A stretch of 64,000 nt of DNA, from positions 11,362,019 through 11,426,018 of the forward strand of contig OY294054.1 in assembly GCA_958510825.1 (NCBI GenBank), in the 5' to 3' direction. Below the pieces are notes generated by a model. It did no database searches. It worked only from the letters and a program-made list of their open reading frames with translations, and had not been told where the DNA came from. Shown here one piece after another: positions 21,441 to 34,030 of this stretch. How positions within the stretch are numbered: position 1 is the first letter of the stretch; every line of letters starts with the position of its first letter. Origin of the DNA: Brachypterus glaber. Lineage: Eukaryota; Arthropoda; Insecta; Coleoptera; Kateretidae. The position numbers were made by a program, and so were the translations under genes.

Positions 21441-22447
21441 ACCCCTTAGTGAAATTCAGTCGCCAAGTTTGTGAGACCACATCCCTTAATATGGTATTCT
21501 CAACCCTTTAATGACATTTATTCATCACGTCTGTGGCCCCCTTAGTTTTGGCTAAAAAAAATCTGTAGGCATAATATTTATCTAAAAATAAAATAAAAGT
21601 ATTTTAGTCCACCGGACGACCTCCCTTAATATGATATTATCAACCCCTTATTGAAATTCAGTCGTCAAGTCTGTGAAACTACATCCCCTAATATGGTATT
21701 ATCAACCCTTTAATGAAATTCAGTCATCACGTCTGTGGACCCCTTAGTTTTGGCTAAAACAATCTGTAGGCATAATATTTATCTAAAAATAAAATAAACG
21801 TATTTTAGTCCACCGGACGACCTCCCTTAATATGATATTATCAACCCCTTAGTGAAATTCAGTCGTCAAGTCTGTGAAACCGCATCCCTTAATATGGTAT
21901 TATCAACCCTTTAATGAAATTTAGTCATCACGTCTGTGACCCCCCTTAGTTTTGGCTAAAATAATCTGTAGGCATAATATTTATCTAAAAATAAAATAAA
22001 AGTATTTTAGTCCACCGGACGACCTTCCTTAATATGATATTATCAACCCCTTAGTGAAATTCAGTCGACAAGTCTGTGAAACCACATCCCCTAATATGGT
22101 ATTATCAACCCTTTAATGAAATTCAGACATCACGTCTGTGTACCCCTTAGTTTTGGCTAAAACAATCTGTAGGCATAATATTTATCTAAAAATAAAATAA
22201 ACGTATTTTAGTCCACCGGACGACCTCTCTTAATATGATATTATCAACCCCTTAGTGAAATTCAGTCGTCAAGTCTGTGAAACCACATCCCTTAATATGG
22301 TATTATCAACCCTTTAATGAAATTCAGTCATCACGTCTGTGGACCCCTTAGTTTTGGCTTTAATAATCTGTAGGCATAATATTTATCTAAAAATAAAATA
22401 AAAGTATTTTAGTCCACAGGACGACCTCCTTTAATATGGGGACCCGC
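21441..22447 (+). repeat. 201 bp satellite, five monomers (block copy 1)
   Basis: Monomers start at 21441, 21643, 21844, 22046 and 22247 (201-202 bp). Each is built from two related halves (ACCCCTTAGTGAAATTCAGT and ACCCTTTAATGAAATTCAG) plus a tail with TTTTGGCTAAAA, TAGGCATAATATTTATC and GTCCACCGGACGACC. Monomers alternate AAAAGT and AAACGT in the tail, suggesting a two-monomer higher-order unit of about 403 bp. Confidence 0.92.
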
Positions 22448-22540
22448 AGTCCTGACGACTCAATTTCATAAAAGGGTTTATATTTTTGCGGTGGTGGTTA
22501 GGATATACCAAAAAAACTATCTCTAAATGTGATCTTAAGA

Positions 22541-22779
22541 GTTTTTTGGGGGCTACTTGGGATATATGTGCAGGTCTTGGGTATACCTGTTCTAGATATT
22601 GTAGCCTTTTGCGAGCAATGGCTTCGCAGAGGCACATAATGTGTTCGGCCGTTTCTGGTGCTTCTGAGCATAGACGGCAAATGTCAATTTCAGATTTTTC
22701 CATTTTTTTAAGATGATATCTTAACGGGCAGTGTCCGGTTTACAGCCCTGTATAGGTATTTAGGTCCACCTTGCTGAGA
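22541..22779 (-). pseudogene. Non-LTR 3' fragment, truncated by block junction (copy 2)
   Basis: Same CxxC-HxxxC retroelement fragment as at 17844-18243, but its C-terminal codons after APKKLL are replaced by the tail of the preceding block, so the frame reads on as RSHLEIVFLVYPN. The altered end is a product of the duplication. Confidence 0.85.
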
Positions 22780-23139
22780 TCGAGTATTTTCCTTAAAATC
22801 AAGATTAAAACAATCCAAAAAAAATGGCAATTTTTTAAAAAATCAGCTAATTTAGTTGGCCTAATTTAATAAATTGTCAATAACGAAATATCAATAAATA
22901 GGTTGCAGCTTGTTTAATAAAAAGTGTACGTTTCATGTTTGCAAATTATATTTTACGCATATTTGCCTCGCTAAAAACCGTATAAAGATTACGCTTTGAT
23001 GAGAGAACAAGTTATAAAGATATGTAATGCTTAGCATTCCATAGTATACTCTTCACAGTGGTTAAGAGATGGATAGATGTATTGTCATAGGAGGACCTTA
23101 CAGAGACGTATTTTATACCTAAAAGAGTTTAATTACATG

Positions 23140-23404
23140 TTTGTTTTACCTCGTACTATTCTACTTAATTAAGCATCCCCTAAGTCCAGGACTTGAGTGG
23201 GCTAGTAGTAGAGGGAACTACCGGCTTATACTGACTTTCGAACCGGTTTTTATAGGGAGTGTCCGCTTCACTTACGCCTTCGCCAAATTTCAATTATTAA
23301 TTTACTGAAAAAGGAAAATCGGCGCCAGTAAGAATCGAACTCGCGCTAGTTGGCTAGTAGACTTGTCATGTACAGACGCGGTAGACCACTACACCAATCC
23401 TCCC
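23140..23404 (-). mobile_element. SINE A (block copy 2)
   Basis: Duplicate of the SINE at 18588-18852, carried by the block. Confidence 0.85.
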
Positions 23405-23981
23405 ATATAATTTTGATGCTGCATTTTGCCAAATAGGTATTCATTAAACATAAGTAAGAAAGATTGAATTAAAATGCAAAATAAATAAAAAAGTAAAAAA
23501 AAACAAAAGAAAACAGCAGCCGGGGATGTGCCTCAAATCTGAAACCTTTCGGATGGGTATTGTTTGACACACAGTTCTAAAGTTATTAAAAGAATGCTGC
23601 AAAAAATGTGAAAACAAGAAACTTGAATATAAAATCTAACTAAAAACACGTTCACGTTGAATTCGCTTTAATCGAAGCGTTTTTTTGCTCCTACCCCCCC
23701 TTTCGTCGTAGGTTTCTTACCGTGTGTCAGACTATAAAAAATATTCTTGAAATTTAGTACAGTAGATATCAAATTTTGTTTTCTCGTTAGTTTGCCCATA
23801 TAACGTTTTTCTTAAAATTGGGAATATTATACTTTTTTGGAAAAATTACATCAATCGGATATTTCCTCCAGCTTTTTTCTTTTTTTTTTTTAGTTTAACC
23901 CCCCAATTTATGTTTTGGGGTAGGATTATGTTTGAAAACAATAGTGATATTCCTATCATAGAATTACATTTACATTTTTGT

Positions 23982-24240
23982 TTAACCTCGTACTATTCTA
24001 CTTAATTAAGCATTCCCTAAGTCCAGGACTTGTGTGGGCTAGTAGTAGAGGGAACCACCTGCTTTAATTGACTTTCGAACCAATTTATAGGGAGTGTCCT
24101 CTTCACTTACACCTTCGACAAATTTCAATTATTAATTAACTGAAAAAGGCAAATCGGCGCCGGTGACAATCGAACTCACGCTATTTGTGTAGTAAACTCG
24201 CCAAGTACGATGCGGTAGTCCACTACACCAATCCACCTCC
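23982..24240 (-). mobile_element. SINE B (block copy 2)
   Basis: Duplicate of the SINE at 19431-19689. Confidence 0.85.
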
Positions 24241-24881
24241 TTATTTTTTCTGAAAATTTCGAGTCGATCGGATAATTCTTTCTTGAGTTATCGTGTCCAC
24301 AAAAAATGTGACAAGGCGGACAGACGGATATTTTCAATATTTCTTACTTTTTCATGAAACACATTTGTATCCAAACATTTTTGATCTAGGAGGTTTTTTG
24401 ACAAATTTGGAAATTTCGAAAGTTAGAGGTACTATACTATTCTAGCGCTTACTTGCTGTGAATGGTATAATAATGAACAGTTCACGTAAGATATAGATGA
24501 AGGGTATAGGGGAAGGGTGAAAAATTTCGAGAAAAATTGTTTTTCCAACATCTCATTATAAAGACCCAATTTAAGAAAAGTGATCGTTTGTTTTATCCTG
24601 AAACGTTGTTAGGTGAAATATTTAGAAAACCAACTTTTACTTCTTCAGACCCGAACTGGAAATTGTGGCCCATGTGACCAACAACTTCTTGGTGGCCCAA
24701 TGGTCAACATTAACTTTTTTTGTTATTTTGATTTAAAAAAAAAATCAGTACACACCTCGGTACACACAGACTAATTGAGGGCCAAATTGTAGATTTGCCG
24801 CTCTGGTCAAATTGGTCCTTTCTAATCTTACGCTTCGTAAAAAAAAAATACACCGCCCAGTAAAAGAGCTTTCCCATTTTT

Positions 24882-25617
24882 CACTTCCGCGCGTAAAATA
24901 GATTTTTTATTATCAGATTCACTTTCAGTAACCTTAAAAAGTCCAATATACCAATTTTTACGAAAACTACCCACGAAAACTGCCACTCAGGGGTGGATTT
25001 AAAAAAATGTATTTTCAGATTCAGTTTCAACACCCTTAAAAACTTCAATATATTAATTTTCAAGACAACTACGCCCCGCCCCTCAGGGGGTAAAGTTAGA
25101 ATTGTTTTTATTATCAGATTTACTTTCAGTAACCTCTAAAACCCCAATATACCAATTTTCACGAGTGGATTTAAAATTTTTTTAATATTAGTTTCACTTT
25201 CAGCAACCTCAAAAACCCAAATATACCAATTTTCACGAAAACTACCCCCGCCCCTTAGGGAGTGGAGTTAGAATTTTTTTATTATTTCAGATTCAGTTTC
25301 AACACCCTTAAAAACTTCAATATATTAATTTTCAAGACAACTACGCCCCGCCCCTCAGGGGGTGAAGTTAGAATTTTTTTTATTATCAGATTTACTTTCA
25401 GTAACCTCTAAAACCCCCAATATACCAATTTTCACGAGTGGATTTAAAATTTTTTTAATATTATTTTCACTTTTAGCAACCTCAAAAACCCCAATATACC
25501 AATTTTCACGAAAACCACCCCCCATCCCTCAGGAGGTGAAACTAGAAAAATTTAGATTCAGATTCGTTGACCCCAAAAACCCAATGGGCACGGGGGAAAA
25601 TTTTTCAATATTTTATA
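24882..25617 (+). repeat. Degenerate minisatellite (block copy 2)
   Basis: Duplicate of 20331-21065. One extra C lengthens an incidental open frame to 91 codons, which shows that the frame is not under selection. Confidence 0.8.
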
Positions 25618-25992
25618 TGTTAAAGCCCTATACGTAATTAGTCGATAGTATTATTTGCTGAGTTGTTTGTTTCACAAAATATGTGAAATTTTGCGTTTGT
25701 AGTATGCTACTATATCTGAAATATCTCCGCTTGTAAATAGGATAAAAATTTCGTTCTTAAATAAAAAACTTTAAAAAAATATAATTGCATAGCTGAATTT
25801 AAATTGCCCTAGATTAAAAACTGTCCAAACGAAAACATAAAGTATAACATGTAGTATCATTTTGAGGAAGAGATTAAATTGTCAGCTAAAAAGTAAGGTA
25901 TTTTTTTGTAGCCGATGAAACCAAGTTTTCCTTAAAAAAGTCAAAGTTTAAGGTACTAGCAAAAATAAATTATGCTTTTAGGGAGAATATTA

Positions 25993-26999
25993 ACCCCTTA
26001 GTGAAATTCAGTCGCCAAGTTTGTGAGACCACATCCCTTAATATGGTATTCTCAACCCTTTAATGACATTTATTCATCACGTCTGTGGCCCCCTTAGTTT
26101 TGGCTAAAAAAAATCTGTAGGCATAATATTTATCTAAAAATAAAATAAAAGTATTTTAGTCCACCGGACGACCTCCCTTAATATGATATTATCAACCCCT
26201 TATTGAAATTCAGTCGTCAAGTCTGTGAAACTACATCCCCTAATATGGTATTATCAACCCTTTAATGAAATTCAGTCATCACGTCTGTGGACCCCTTAGT
26301 TTTGGCTAAAACAATCTGTAGGCATAATATTTATCTAAAAATAAAATAAACGTATTTTAGTCCACCGGACGACCTCCCTTAATATGATATTATCAACCCC
26401 TTAGTGAAATTCAGTCGTCAAGTCTGTGAAACCGCATCCCTTAATATGGTATTATCAACCCTTTAATGAAATTTAGTCATCACGTCTGTGACCCCCCTTA
26501 GTTTTGGCTAAAATAATCTGTAGGCATAATATTTATCTAAAAATAAAATAAAAGTATTTTAGTCCACCGGACGACCTTCCTTAATATGATATTATCAACC
26601 CCTTAGTGAAATTCAGTCGACAAGTCTGTGAAACCACATCCCCTAATATGGTATTATCAACCCTTTAATGAAATTCAGACATCACGTCTGTGTACCCCTT
26701 AGTTTTGGCTAAAACAATCTGTAGGCATAATATTTATCTAAAAATAAAATAAACGTATTTTAGTCCACCGGACGACCTCTCTTAATATGATATTATCAAC
26801 CCCTTAGTGAAATTCAGTCGTCAAGTCTGTGAAACCACATCCCTTAATATGGTATTATCAACCCTTTAATGAAATTCAGTCATCACGTCTGTGGACCCCT
26901 TAGTTTTGGCTTTAATAATCTGTAGGCATAATATTTATCTAAAAATAAAATAAAAGTATTTTAGTCCACAGGACGACCTCCTTTAATATGGGGACCCGC
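25993..26999 (+). repeat. 201 bp satellite (block copy 2)
   Basis: Five monomers collinear with 21441-22447, same alternation of AAAAGT and AAACGT tails. Confidence 0.92.
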
Positions 27000-27090
27000 A
27001 GTCCTGACGACTCAATTTCATAAAAGGGTTTATATTTTTGCGGTGGTGGTTAGGATATACCAAAAAAACTATCTCTAAATGTGATCTTAA

Positions 27091-27805
27091 GGACAGTAAA
27101 TTATTTTTTCTTTATAACAAATACTTCAAATTAGAACATTTTTTTCTGTGTGCATGTTGCTTCACAGGGTTAAAATGAGCTTTTTTACTTACTTTTTAAA
27201 TCTCGCTCTTTTCATGTTCTTCAAAGCATTGAATTCTTAAAGTATTTACTGTTTGTTTTCTAGAACTATTCTATTACAAACTTAAATTAAAGCGTACTAA
27301 ACCAATTCTGTGTTTCTGTTTTTTTATTTATTTTCGCTATGTTAATGGCAAATTACATTTACCTTTGATACCTGTTTCAAAACAAAATTCGTGTGTAACT
27401 TAAACCAAGCCGTGAAGATGTGCAATGCTTTACATCCTAGCAAACGCAAGAACTTTTTTTCCTGATAAAATTTTAAGTTGAATTAACTGGTAAAGTTTTA
27501 AGTTGAATTTAAGTTTGGTACAGTTTTAAGTTGAATTGAATTGTATTGGGATATTTGTAATTTTTATGATGCCCTTATAACTTTTTTGTTTTTAAATGGA
27601 TTTTTTACATTTAGTATAATTGATTTTTTTAATAAAGGTATTTTTCTAAGAAATACCCCAAAAACAAAAAATATAGGTAGCTAAACTTTTTAAAAAATAT
27701 AAAAAAAATAGAAGCAACGTGGTATGTATTTTTTCAATTTTTTTAAGATTGATCCTTAAAAAAATTTTTTTTGTGAAAAAAGTTTTACAAAGATTTTCTT
27801 TCTTT
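27091..27805. other. Block flank, first copy
   Basis: Gene-free AT-rich DNA that also follows copy 3 at 32751-33463. A half copy of the dispersed palindrome (CCGTGAAGATGTGCAATGC) lies at 27406-27435. It ends at the template-switch-like junction with the satellite. Confidence 0.8.
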
Positions 27806-28107
27806 CTTAGTTTTGGCTAAAACAATCTGTAGGCATAATATTTATCTAAAAATAAAATAAACGTATTTTAGTCCACCGGACGACCTCTCTTAATATGATA
27901 TTATCAACCCCTTAGTGAAATTCAGTCGTCAAGTCTGTGAAACCACATCCCTTAATATGGTATTATCAACCCTTTAATGAAATTCAGTCATCACGTCTGT
28001 GGACCCCTTAGTTTTGGCTTTAATAATCTGTAGGCATAATATTTATCTAAAAATAAAATAAAAGTATTTTAGTCCACAGGACGACCTCCTTTAATATGGG
28101 GACCCGC
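27806..28107 (+). repeat. Partial 201 bp satellite re-entry
   Basis: About one and a half monomers joined directly to block flank at TTCTTTC/TTAG. It matches the fourth and fifth monomers of the array, including the AAACGT then AAAAGT order. Confidence 0.9.
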
Positions 28108-28200
28108 AGTCCTGACGACTCAATTTCATAAAAGGGTTTATATTTTTGCGGTGGTGGTTAGGATATACCAAAAAAACTATCTCTAAATGTGATCTTAAGA

Positions 28201-28439
28201 GTTTTTTGGGGGCTACTTGGGATATATGTGCAGGTCTTGGGTATACCTGTTCTAGATATTGTAGCCTTTTGCGAGCAATGGCTTCGCAGAGGCACATAAT
28301 GTGTTCGGCCGTTTCTGGTGCTTCTGAGCATAGACGGCAAATGTCAATTTCAGATTTTTCCATTTTTTTAAGATGATATCTTAACGGGCAGTGTCCGGTT
28401 TACAGCCCTGTATAGGTATTTAGGTCCACCTTGCTGAGA
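28201..28439 (-). pseudogene. Non-LTR 3' fragment (copy 3)
   Basis: Same truncated CxxC-HxxxC fragment as at 22541-22779; no differences were noticed in the coding part. Confidence 0.85.
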
Positions 28440-28799
28440 TCGAGTATTTTCCTTAAAATCAAGATTAAAACAATCCAAAAAAAATGGCAATTTTTTAAAA
28501 AATCAGCTAATTTAGTTGGCCTAATTTAATAAATTGTCAATAACGAAATATCAATAAATAGGTTGCAGCTTGTTTAATAAAAAGTGTACGTTTCATGTTT
28601 GCAAATTATATTTTACGCATATTTGCCTCGCTAAAAACCGTATAAAGATTACGCTTTGATGAGAGAACAAGTTATAAAGATATGTAATGCTTAGCATTCC
28701 ATAGTATACTCTTCACAGTGGTTAAGAGATGGATAGATGTATTGTCATAGGAGGACCTTACAGAGACGTATTTTATACCTAAAAGAGTTTAATTACATG

Positions 28800-29064
28800 T
28801 TTGTTTTACCTCGTACTATTCTACTTAATTAAGCATCCCCTAAGTCCAGGACTTGAGTGGGCTAGTAGTAGAGGGAACTACCGGCTTATACTGACTTTCG
28901 AACCGGTTTTTATAGGGAGTGTCCGCTTCACTTACGCCTTCGCCAAATTTCAATTATTAATTTACTGAAAAAGGAAAATCGGCGCCAGTAAGAATCGAAC
29001 TCGCGCTAGTTGGCTAGTAGACTTGTCATGTACAGACGCGGTAGACCACTACACCAATCCTCCC
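28800..29064 (-). mobile_element. SINE A (block copy 3)
   Basis: Third copy of the SINE at 18588-18852. Confidence 0.85.
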
Positions 29065-29641
29065 ATATAATTTTGATGCTGCATTTTGCCAAATAGGTAT
29101 TCATTAAACATAAGTAAGAAAGATTGAATTAAAATGCAAAATAAATAAAAAAGTAAAAAAAAACAAAAGAAAACAGCAGCCGGGGATGTGCCTCAAATCT
29201 GAAACCTTTCGGATGGGTATTGTTTGACACACAGTTCTAAAGTTATTAAAAGAATGCTGCAAAAAATGTGAAAACAAGAAACTTGAATATAAAATCTAAC
29301 TAAAAACACGTTCACGTTGAATTCGCTTTAATCGAAGCGTTTTTTTGCTCCTACCCCCCCTTTCGTCGTAGGTTTCTTACCGTGTGTCAGACTATAAAAA
29401 ATATTCTTGAAATTTAGTACAGTAGATATCAAATTTTGTTTTCTCGTTAGTTTGCCCATATAACGTTTTTCTTAAAATTGGGAATATTATACTTTTTTGG
29501 AAAAATTACATCAATCGGATATTTCCTCCAGCTTTTTTCTTTTTTTTTTTTAGTTTAACCCCCCAATTTATGTTTTGGGGTAGGATTATGTTTGAAAACA
29601 ATAGTGATATTCCTATCATAGAATTACATTTACATTTTTGT

Positions 29642-29900
29642 TTAACCTCGTACTATTCTACTTAATTAAGCATTCCCTAAGTCCAGGACTTGTGTGGGCT
29701 AGTAGTAGAGGGAACCACCTGCTTTAATTGACTTTCGAACCAATTTATAGGGAGTGTCCTCTTCACTTACACCTTCGACAAATTTCAATTATTAATTAAC
29801 TGAAAAAGGCAAATCGGCGCCGGTGACAATCGAACTCACGCTATTTGTGTAGTAAACTCGCCAAGTACGATGCGGTAGTCCACTACACCAATCCACCTCC
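29642..29900 (-). mobile_element. SINE B (block copy 3)
   Basis: Third copy of the SINE at 19431-19689. Confidence 0.85.
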
Positions 29901-30541
29901 TTATTTTTTCTGAAAATTTCGAGTCGATCGGATAATTCTTTCTTGAGTTATCGTGTCCACAAAAAATGTGACAAGGCGGACAGACGGATATTTTCAATAT
30001 TTCTTACTTTTTCATGAAACACATTTGTATCCAAACATTTTTGATCTAGGAGGTTTTTTGACAAATTTGGAAATTTCGAAAGTTAGAGGTACTATACTAT
30101 TCTAGCGCTTACTTGCTGTGAATGGTATAATAATGAACAGTTCACGTAAGATATAGATGAAGGGTATAGGGGAAGGGTGAAAAATTTCGAGAAAAATTGT
30201 TTTTCCAACATCTCATTATAAAGACCCAATTTAAGAAAAGTGATCGTTTGTTTTATCCTGAAACGTTGTTAGGTGAAATATTTAGAAAACCAACTTTTAC
30301 TTCTTCAGACCCGAACTGGAAATTGTGGCCCATGTGACCAACAACTTCTTGGTGGCCCAATGGTCAACATTAACTTTTTTTGTTATTTTGATTTAAAAAA
30401 AAAATCAGTACACACCTCGGTACACACAGACTAATTGAGGGCCAAATTGTAGATTTGCCGCTCTGGTCAAATTGGTCCTTTCTAATCTTACGCTTCGTAA
30501 AAAAAAAATACACCGCCCAGTAAAAGAGCTTTCCCATTTTT

Positions 30542-31277
30542 CACTTCCGCGCGTAAAATAGATTTTTTATTATCAGATTCACTTTCAGTAACCTTAAAAA
30601 GTCCAATATACCAATTTTTACGAAAACTACCCACGAAAACTGCCACTCAGGGGTGGATTTAAAAAAATGTATTTTCAGATTCAGTTTCAACACCCTTAAA
30701 AACTTCAATATATTAATTTTCAAGACAACTACGCCCCGCCCCTCAGGGGGTAAAGTTAGAATTGTTTTTATTATCAGATTTACTTTCAGTAACCTCTAAA
30801 ACCCCAATATACCAATTTTCACGAGTGGATTTAAAATTTTTTTAATATTAGTTTCACTTTCAGCAACCTCAAAAACCCAAATATACCAATTTTCACGAAA
30901 ACTACCCCCGCCCCTTAGGGAGTGGAGTTAGAATTTTTTTATTATTTCAGATTCAGTTTCAACACCCTTAAAAACTTCAATATATTAATTTTCAAGACAA
31001 CTACGCCCCGCCCCTCAGGGGGTGAAGTTAGAATTTTTTTTATTATCAGATTTACTTTCAGTAACCTCTAAAACCCCCAATATACCAATTTTCACGAGTG
31101 GATTTAAAATTTTTTTAATATTATTTTCACTTTTAGCAACCTCAAAAACCCCAATATACCAATTTTCACGAAAACCACCCCCCATCCCTCAGGAGGTGAA
31201 ACTAGAAAAATTTAGATTCAGATTCGTTGACCCCAAAAACCCAATGGGCACGGGGGAAAATTTTTCAATATTTTATA
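30542..31277 (+). repeat. Degenerate minisatellite (block copy 3)
   Basis: Third copy of 20331-21065, with the same extra C as copy 2. Confidence 0.8.
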
Positions 31278-31652
31278 TGTTAAAGCCCTATACGTAATTA
31301 GTCGATAGTATTATTTGCTGAGTTGTTTGTTTCACAAAATATGTGAAATTTTGCGTTTGTAGTATGCTACTATATCTGAAATATCTCCGCTTGTAAATAG
31401 GATAAAAATTTCGTTCTTAAATAAAAAACTTTAAAAAAATATAATTGCATAGCTGAATTTAAATTGCCCTAGATTAAAAACTGTCCAAACGAAAACATAA
31501 AGTATAACATGTAGTATCATTTTGAGGAAGAGATTAAATTGTCAGCTAAAAAGTAAGGTATTTTTTTGTAGCCGATGAAACCAAGTTTTCCTTAAAAAAG
31601 TCAAAGTTTAAGGTACTAGCAAAAATAAATTATGCTTTTAGGGAGAATATTA

Positions 31653-32660
31653 ACCCCTTAGTGAAATTCAGTCGCCAAGTTTGTGAGACCACATCCCTTA
31701 ATATGGTATTATCAACCCTTTAATGAAATTTATTCATCACGTCTGTGGCCCCCTTAGTTTTGGCTAAAAAAAATCTGTAGGCATAATATTTATCTAAAAA
31801 TAAAATAAAAGTATTTTAGTCCACCGGACGACCTCCCTTAATATGATATTATCAACCCCTTATTGAAATTCAGTCGTCAAGTCTGTGAAACTACATCCCC
31901 TAATATGGTATTATCAACCCTTTAATGAAATTCAGTCATCACGTCTGTGGACCCCTTAGTTTTGGCTAAAACAATCTGTAGGCATAATATTTATCTAAAA
32001 ATAAAATAAACGTATTTTAGTCCACCGGACGACCTCCCTTAATATGATATTATCAACCCCTTAGTGAAATTCAGTCGTCAAGTCTGTGAAACCGCATCCC
32101 TTAATATGGTATTATCAACCCTTTAATGAAATTTAGTCATCACGTCTGTGACCCCCCTTAGTTTTGGCTAAAATAATCTGTAGGCATAATATTTATCTAA
32201 AAATAAAATAAAAGTATTTTAGTCCACCGGACGACCTCCCTTAATATGATATTATCAACCCCTTAGTGAAATTCAGTCGACAAGTCTGTGAAACCACATC
32301 CCCTAATATGGTATTATCAACCCTTTAATGAAATTCAGTCATCACGTCTGTGTACCCCTTAGTTTTGGCTAAAACAATCTGTAGGCATAATATTTATCTA
32401 AAAATAAAATAAACGTATTTTAGTCCACCGGACGACCTCTCTTAATATGATATTATCAACCCCTTAGTGAAATTCAGTCGTCAAGTCTGTGAAACCACAT
32501 CCCTTAATATGGTATTATCAACCCTTTAATGAAATTCAGTCATCACGTCTATGACCCCCCTTAGTTTTGGCTTTAATAATCTGTAGGCATAATATTTATC
32601 TAAAAATTAAATAAAAGTATTTTAGTCCACAGGACGACCTCCTTTAATATGGGGACCCGC
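31653..32660 (+). repeat. 201 bp satellite (block copy 3)
   Basis: Five monomers collinear with the other arrays. Several substitutions make it the most distinct of the three arrays (for example CATCACGTCTATGACC in the last monomer). Confidence 0.92.
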
Positions 32661-33463
32661 AGTCCTGACGACTCAATTTCATAAAAGGGTTTATATTTTT
32701 GCGGTGGTGGTTAGGATATACCAAAAAAACTATCTCTAAATGTGATCTTAAGGACAGTAAATTATTTTTTCTTTATAACAAATACTTCAAATTAGAACAT
32801 TTTTTTCTGTGTGCATGTTGCTTCACAGGGTTAAAATGAGCTTTTTTACTTACTTTTTAAATCTCGCTCTTTTCATGTTCTTCAAAGCATTGAATTCTTA
32901 AAGTATTTACTGTTTGTTTTCTAGAACTATTCTATTACAAACTTAAATTAAAGCGTACTAAACCAATTCTGTGTTTCTGTTTTTTTATTTATTTTCGCTA
33001 TGTTAATGGCAAATTACATTTACCTTTGATACCTGTTTCAAAACAAAATTCGTGTGTAACTTAAACCAAGCAGTGAAGATGTGCAATGCTTTACATCCTA
33101 GCAATTGCAAGAACTTTTTTTCCTGATAAAATTTTAAGTTGAATTAACTGGTAAAGTTTTAAGTTGAATTTAAGTTTGGTACAGTTTTAAGTTGAATTGA
33201 ATTGTATTGGGATATTTGTAATTTTTATGATGCCCTTATAACTTTTTTGTTTTTAAATGGATTTTTTACATTTAGTATAATTGATTTTTTTAATAAAGGT
33301 ATTTTTCTAAGAAATACCCCAAAAACAAAAAATATAGGTAGCTAAACTTTTTAAAAAATATAAAAAAAATAGAAGCAACGTGGTATGTATTTTTTCAATT
33401 TTTTTAAGATTGATCCTTAAAAAAATTCTTTTTGTGAAAAAAGTTTTACAAAGATTTTCTTTC

Positions 33464-33830
33464 ACTATTTTTAATTTTTTTTAAATAATTTCCTTGGGAA
33501 AACGTTACATTTGGATAGATGGACGGACAGACCGACAGACAGATGGACAGACAGACAGAAATTTTTATTTACAGTCGCAATTTAGACACCCTAATCGGTG
33601 ACCCATATGTAACGCACCTTTATATTTTCCTATTTTATTACCATTGAAGTAACGATGGTTCTAGTTTTTTTCTTGGTAAGTTTAAAGTAAAACAATATAT
33701 TAATATTGTATTGGGACATTTATAATTTTTATTATTTTTGGCGTCTCTATAATTTTTTTGTTTTTAAATTTATTTTTTCAAATTTTATAGAATTGGCTAT
33801 TTTAATTATTAGGTACAATTTTTTTGAAAA
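33464..33830. other. Unique flank with GACAGACAGAC tract
   Basis: It contains a GGACGGACAGACCGACAGAC-type tract (about 33519-33560). Similar tracts occur at 39840-39945 and 39513-39560. No gene was seen. Confidence 0.6.
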
Positions 33831-34030
33831 NNNNNNNNNNNNNNNNNNNNNNNNNNNNNNNNNNNNNNNNNNNNNNNNNNNNNNNNNNNNNNNNNNNNNN
33901 NNNNNNNNNNNNNNNNNNNNNNNNNNNNNNNNNNNNNNNNNNNNNNNNNNNNNNNNNNNNNNNNNNNNNNNNNNNNNNNNNNNNNNNNNNNNNNNNNNNN
34001 NNNNNNNNNNNNNNNNNNNNNNNNNNNNNN
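33831..34030. other. Assembly gap (200 N)
   Basis: Exactly 200 unknown bases. Open frames drawn across it are meaningless. Its true size is unknown if 200 is a placeholder. Confidence 0.99.

Larger units (their letters stand above)
17987..22538. repeat. Tandem block, copy 1 (~4552 bp)
   Basis: This is the first of three near-identical tandem copies; 17987 aligns to 22539 and 28199. In order it contains the non-LTR 3' fragment, one dispersed palindrome, SINE A, SINE B, a GACAGAC-type segment, a ~100 bp minisatellite, and a 201 bp satellite. Its upstream flank is unique. Its end (GATCTTAAG) is joined directly to the start of copy 2. Differences from copy 2 are isolated substitutions and 1 bp indels in homopolymers. 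Confidence 0.95.
22539..28198. repeat. Tandem block, copy 2 (5660 bp with extension)
   Basis: Repeats copy 1 with very few changes, then continues past the copy-1 end into ~710 bp of flank (27091-27802), then switches back at 27803-27806 to the middle of the 201 bp satellite and repeats 391 bp of the block tail (equivalent to 22148-22538) before joining copy 3. The start junction shares TAAG between CCTAAGAGT and CTTAAGGAC. Confidence 0.95.
28199..33463. repeat. Tandem block, copy 3 with flank
   Basis: Near-identical to copy 2 from 22539, with a few substitutions in the satellite and flank (for example GCCGTGAAG to GCAGTGAAG near 33070). Homology to copy 2 stops at 33463, about 370 bp before the assembly gap. 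Confidence 0.95.

Noticed and set aside
24881..31297. Repeated 60-, 76-, 90- and 91-codon frames in the tandem blocks
   Set aside because: They appear several times only because the block is triplicated; they translate minisatellite or the antisense of the non-LTR fragment, and frames shift with single-base indels between copies.
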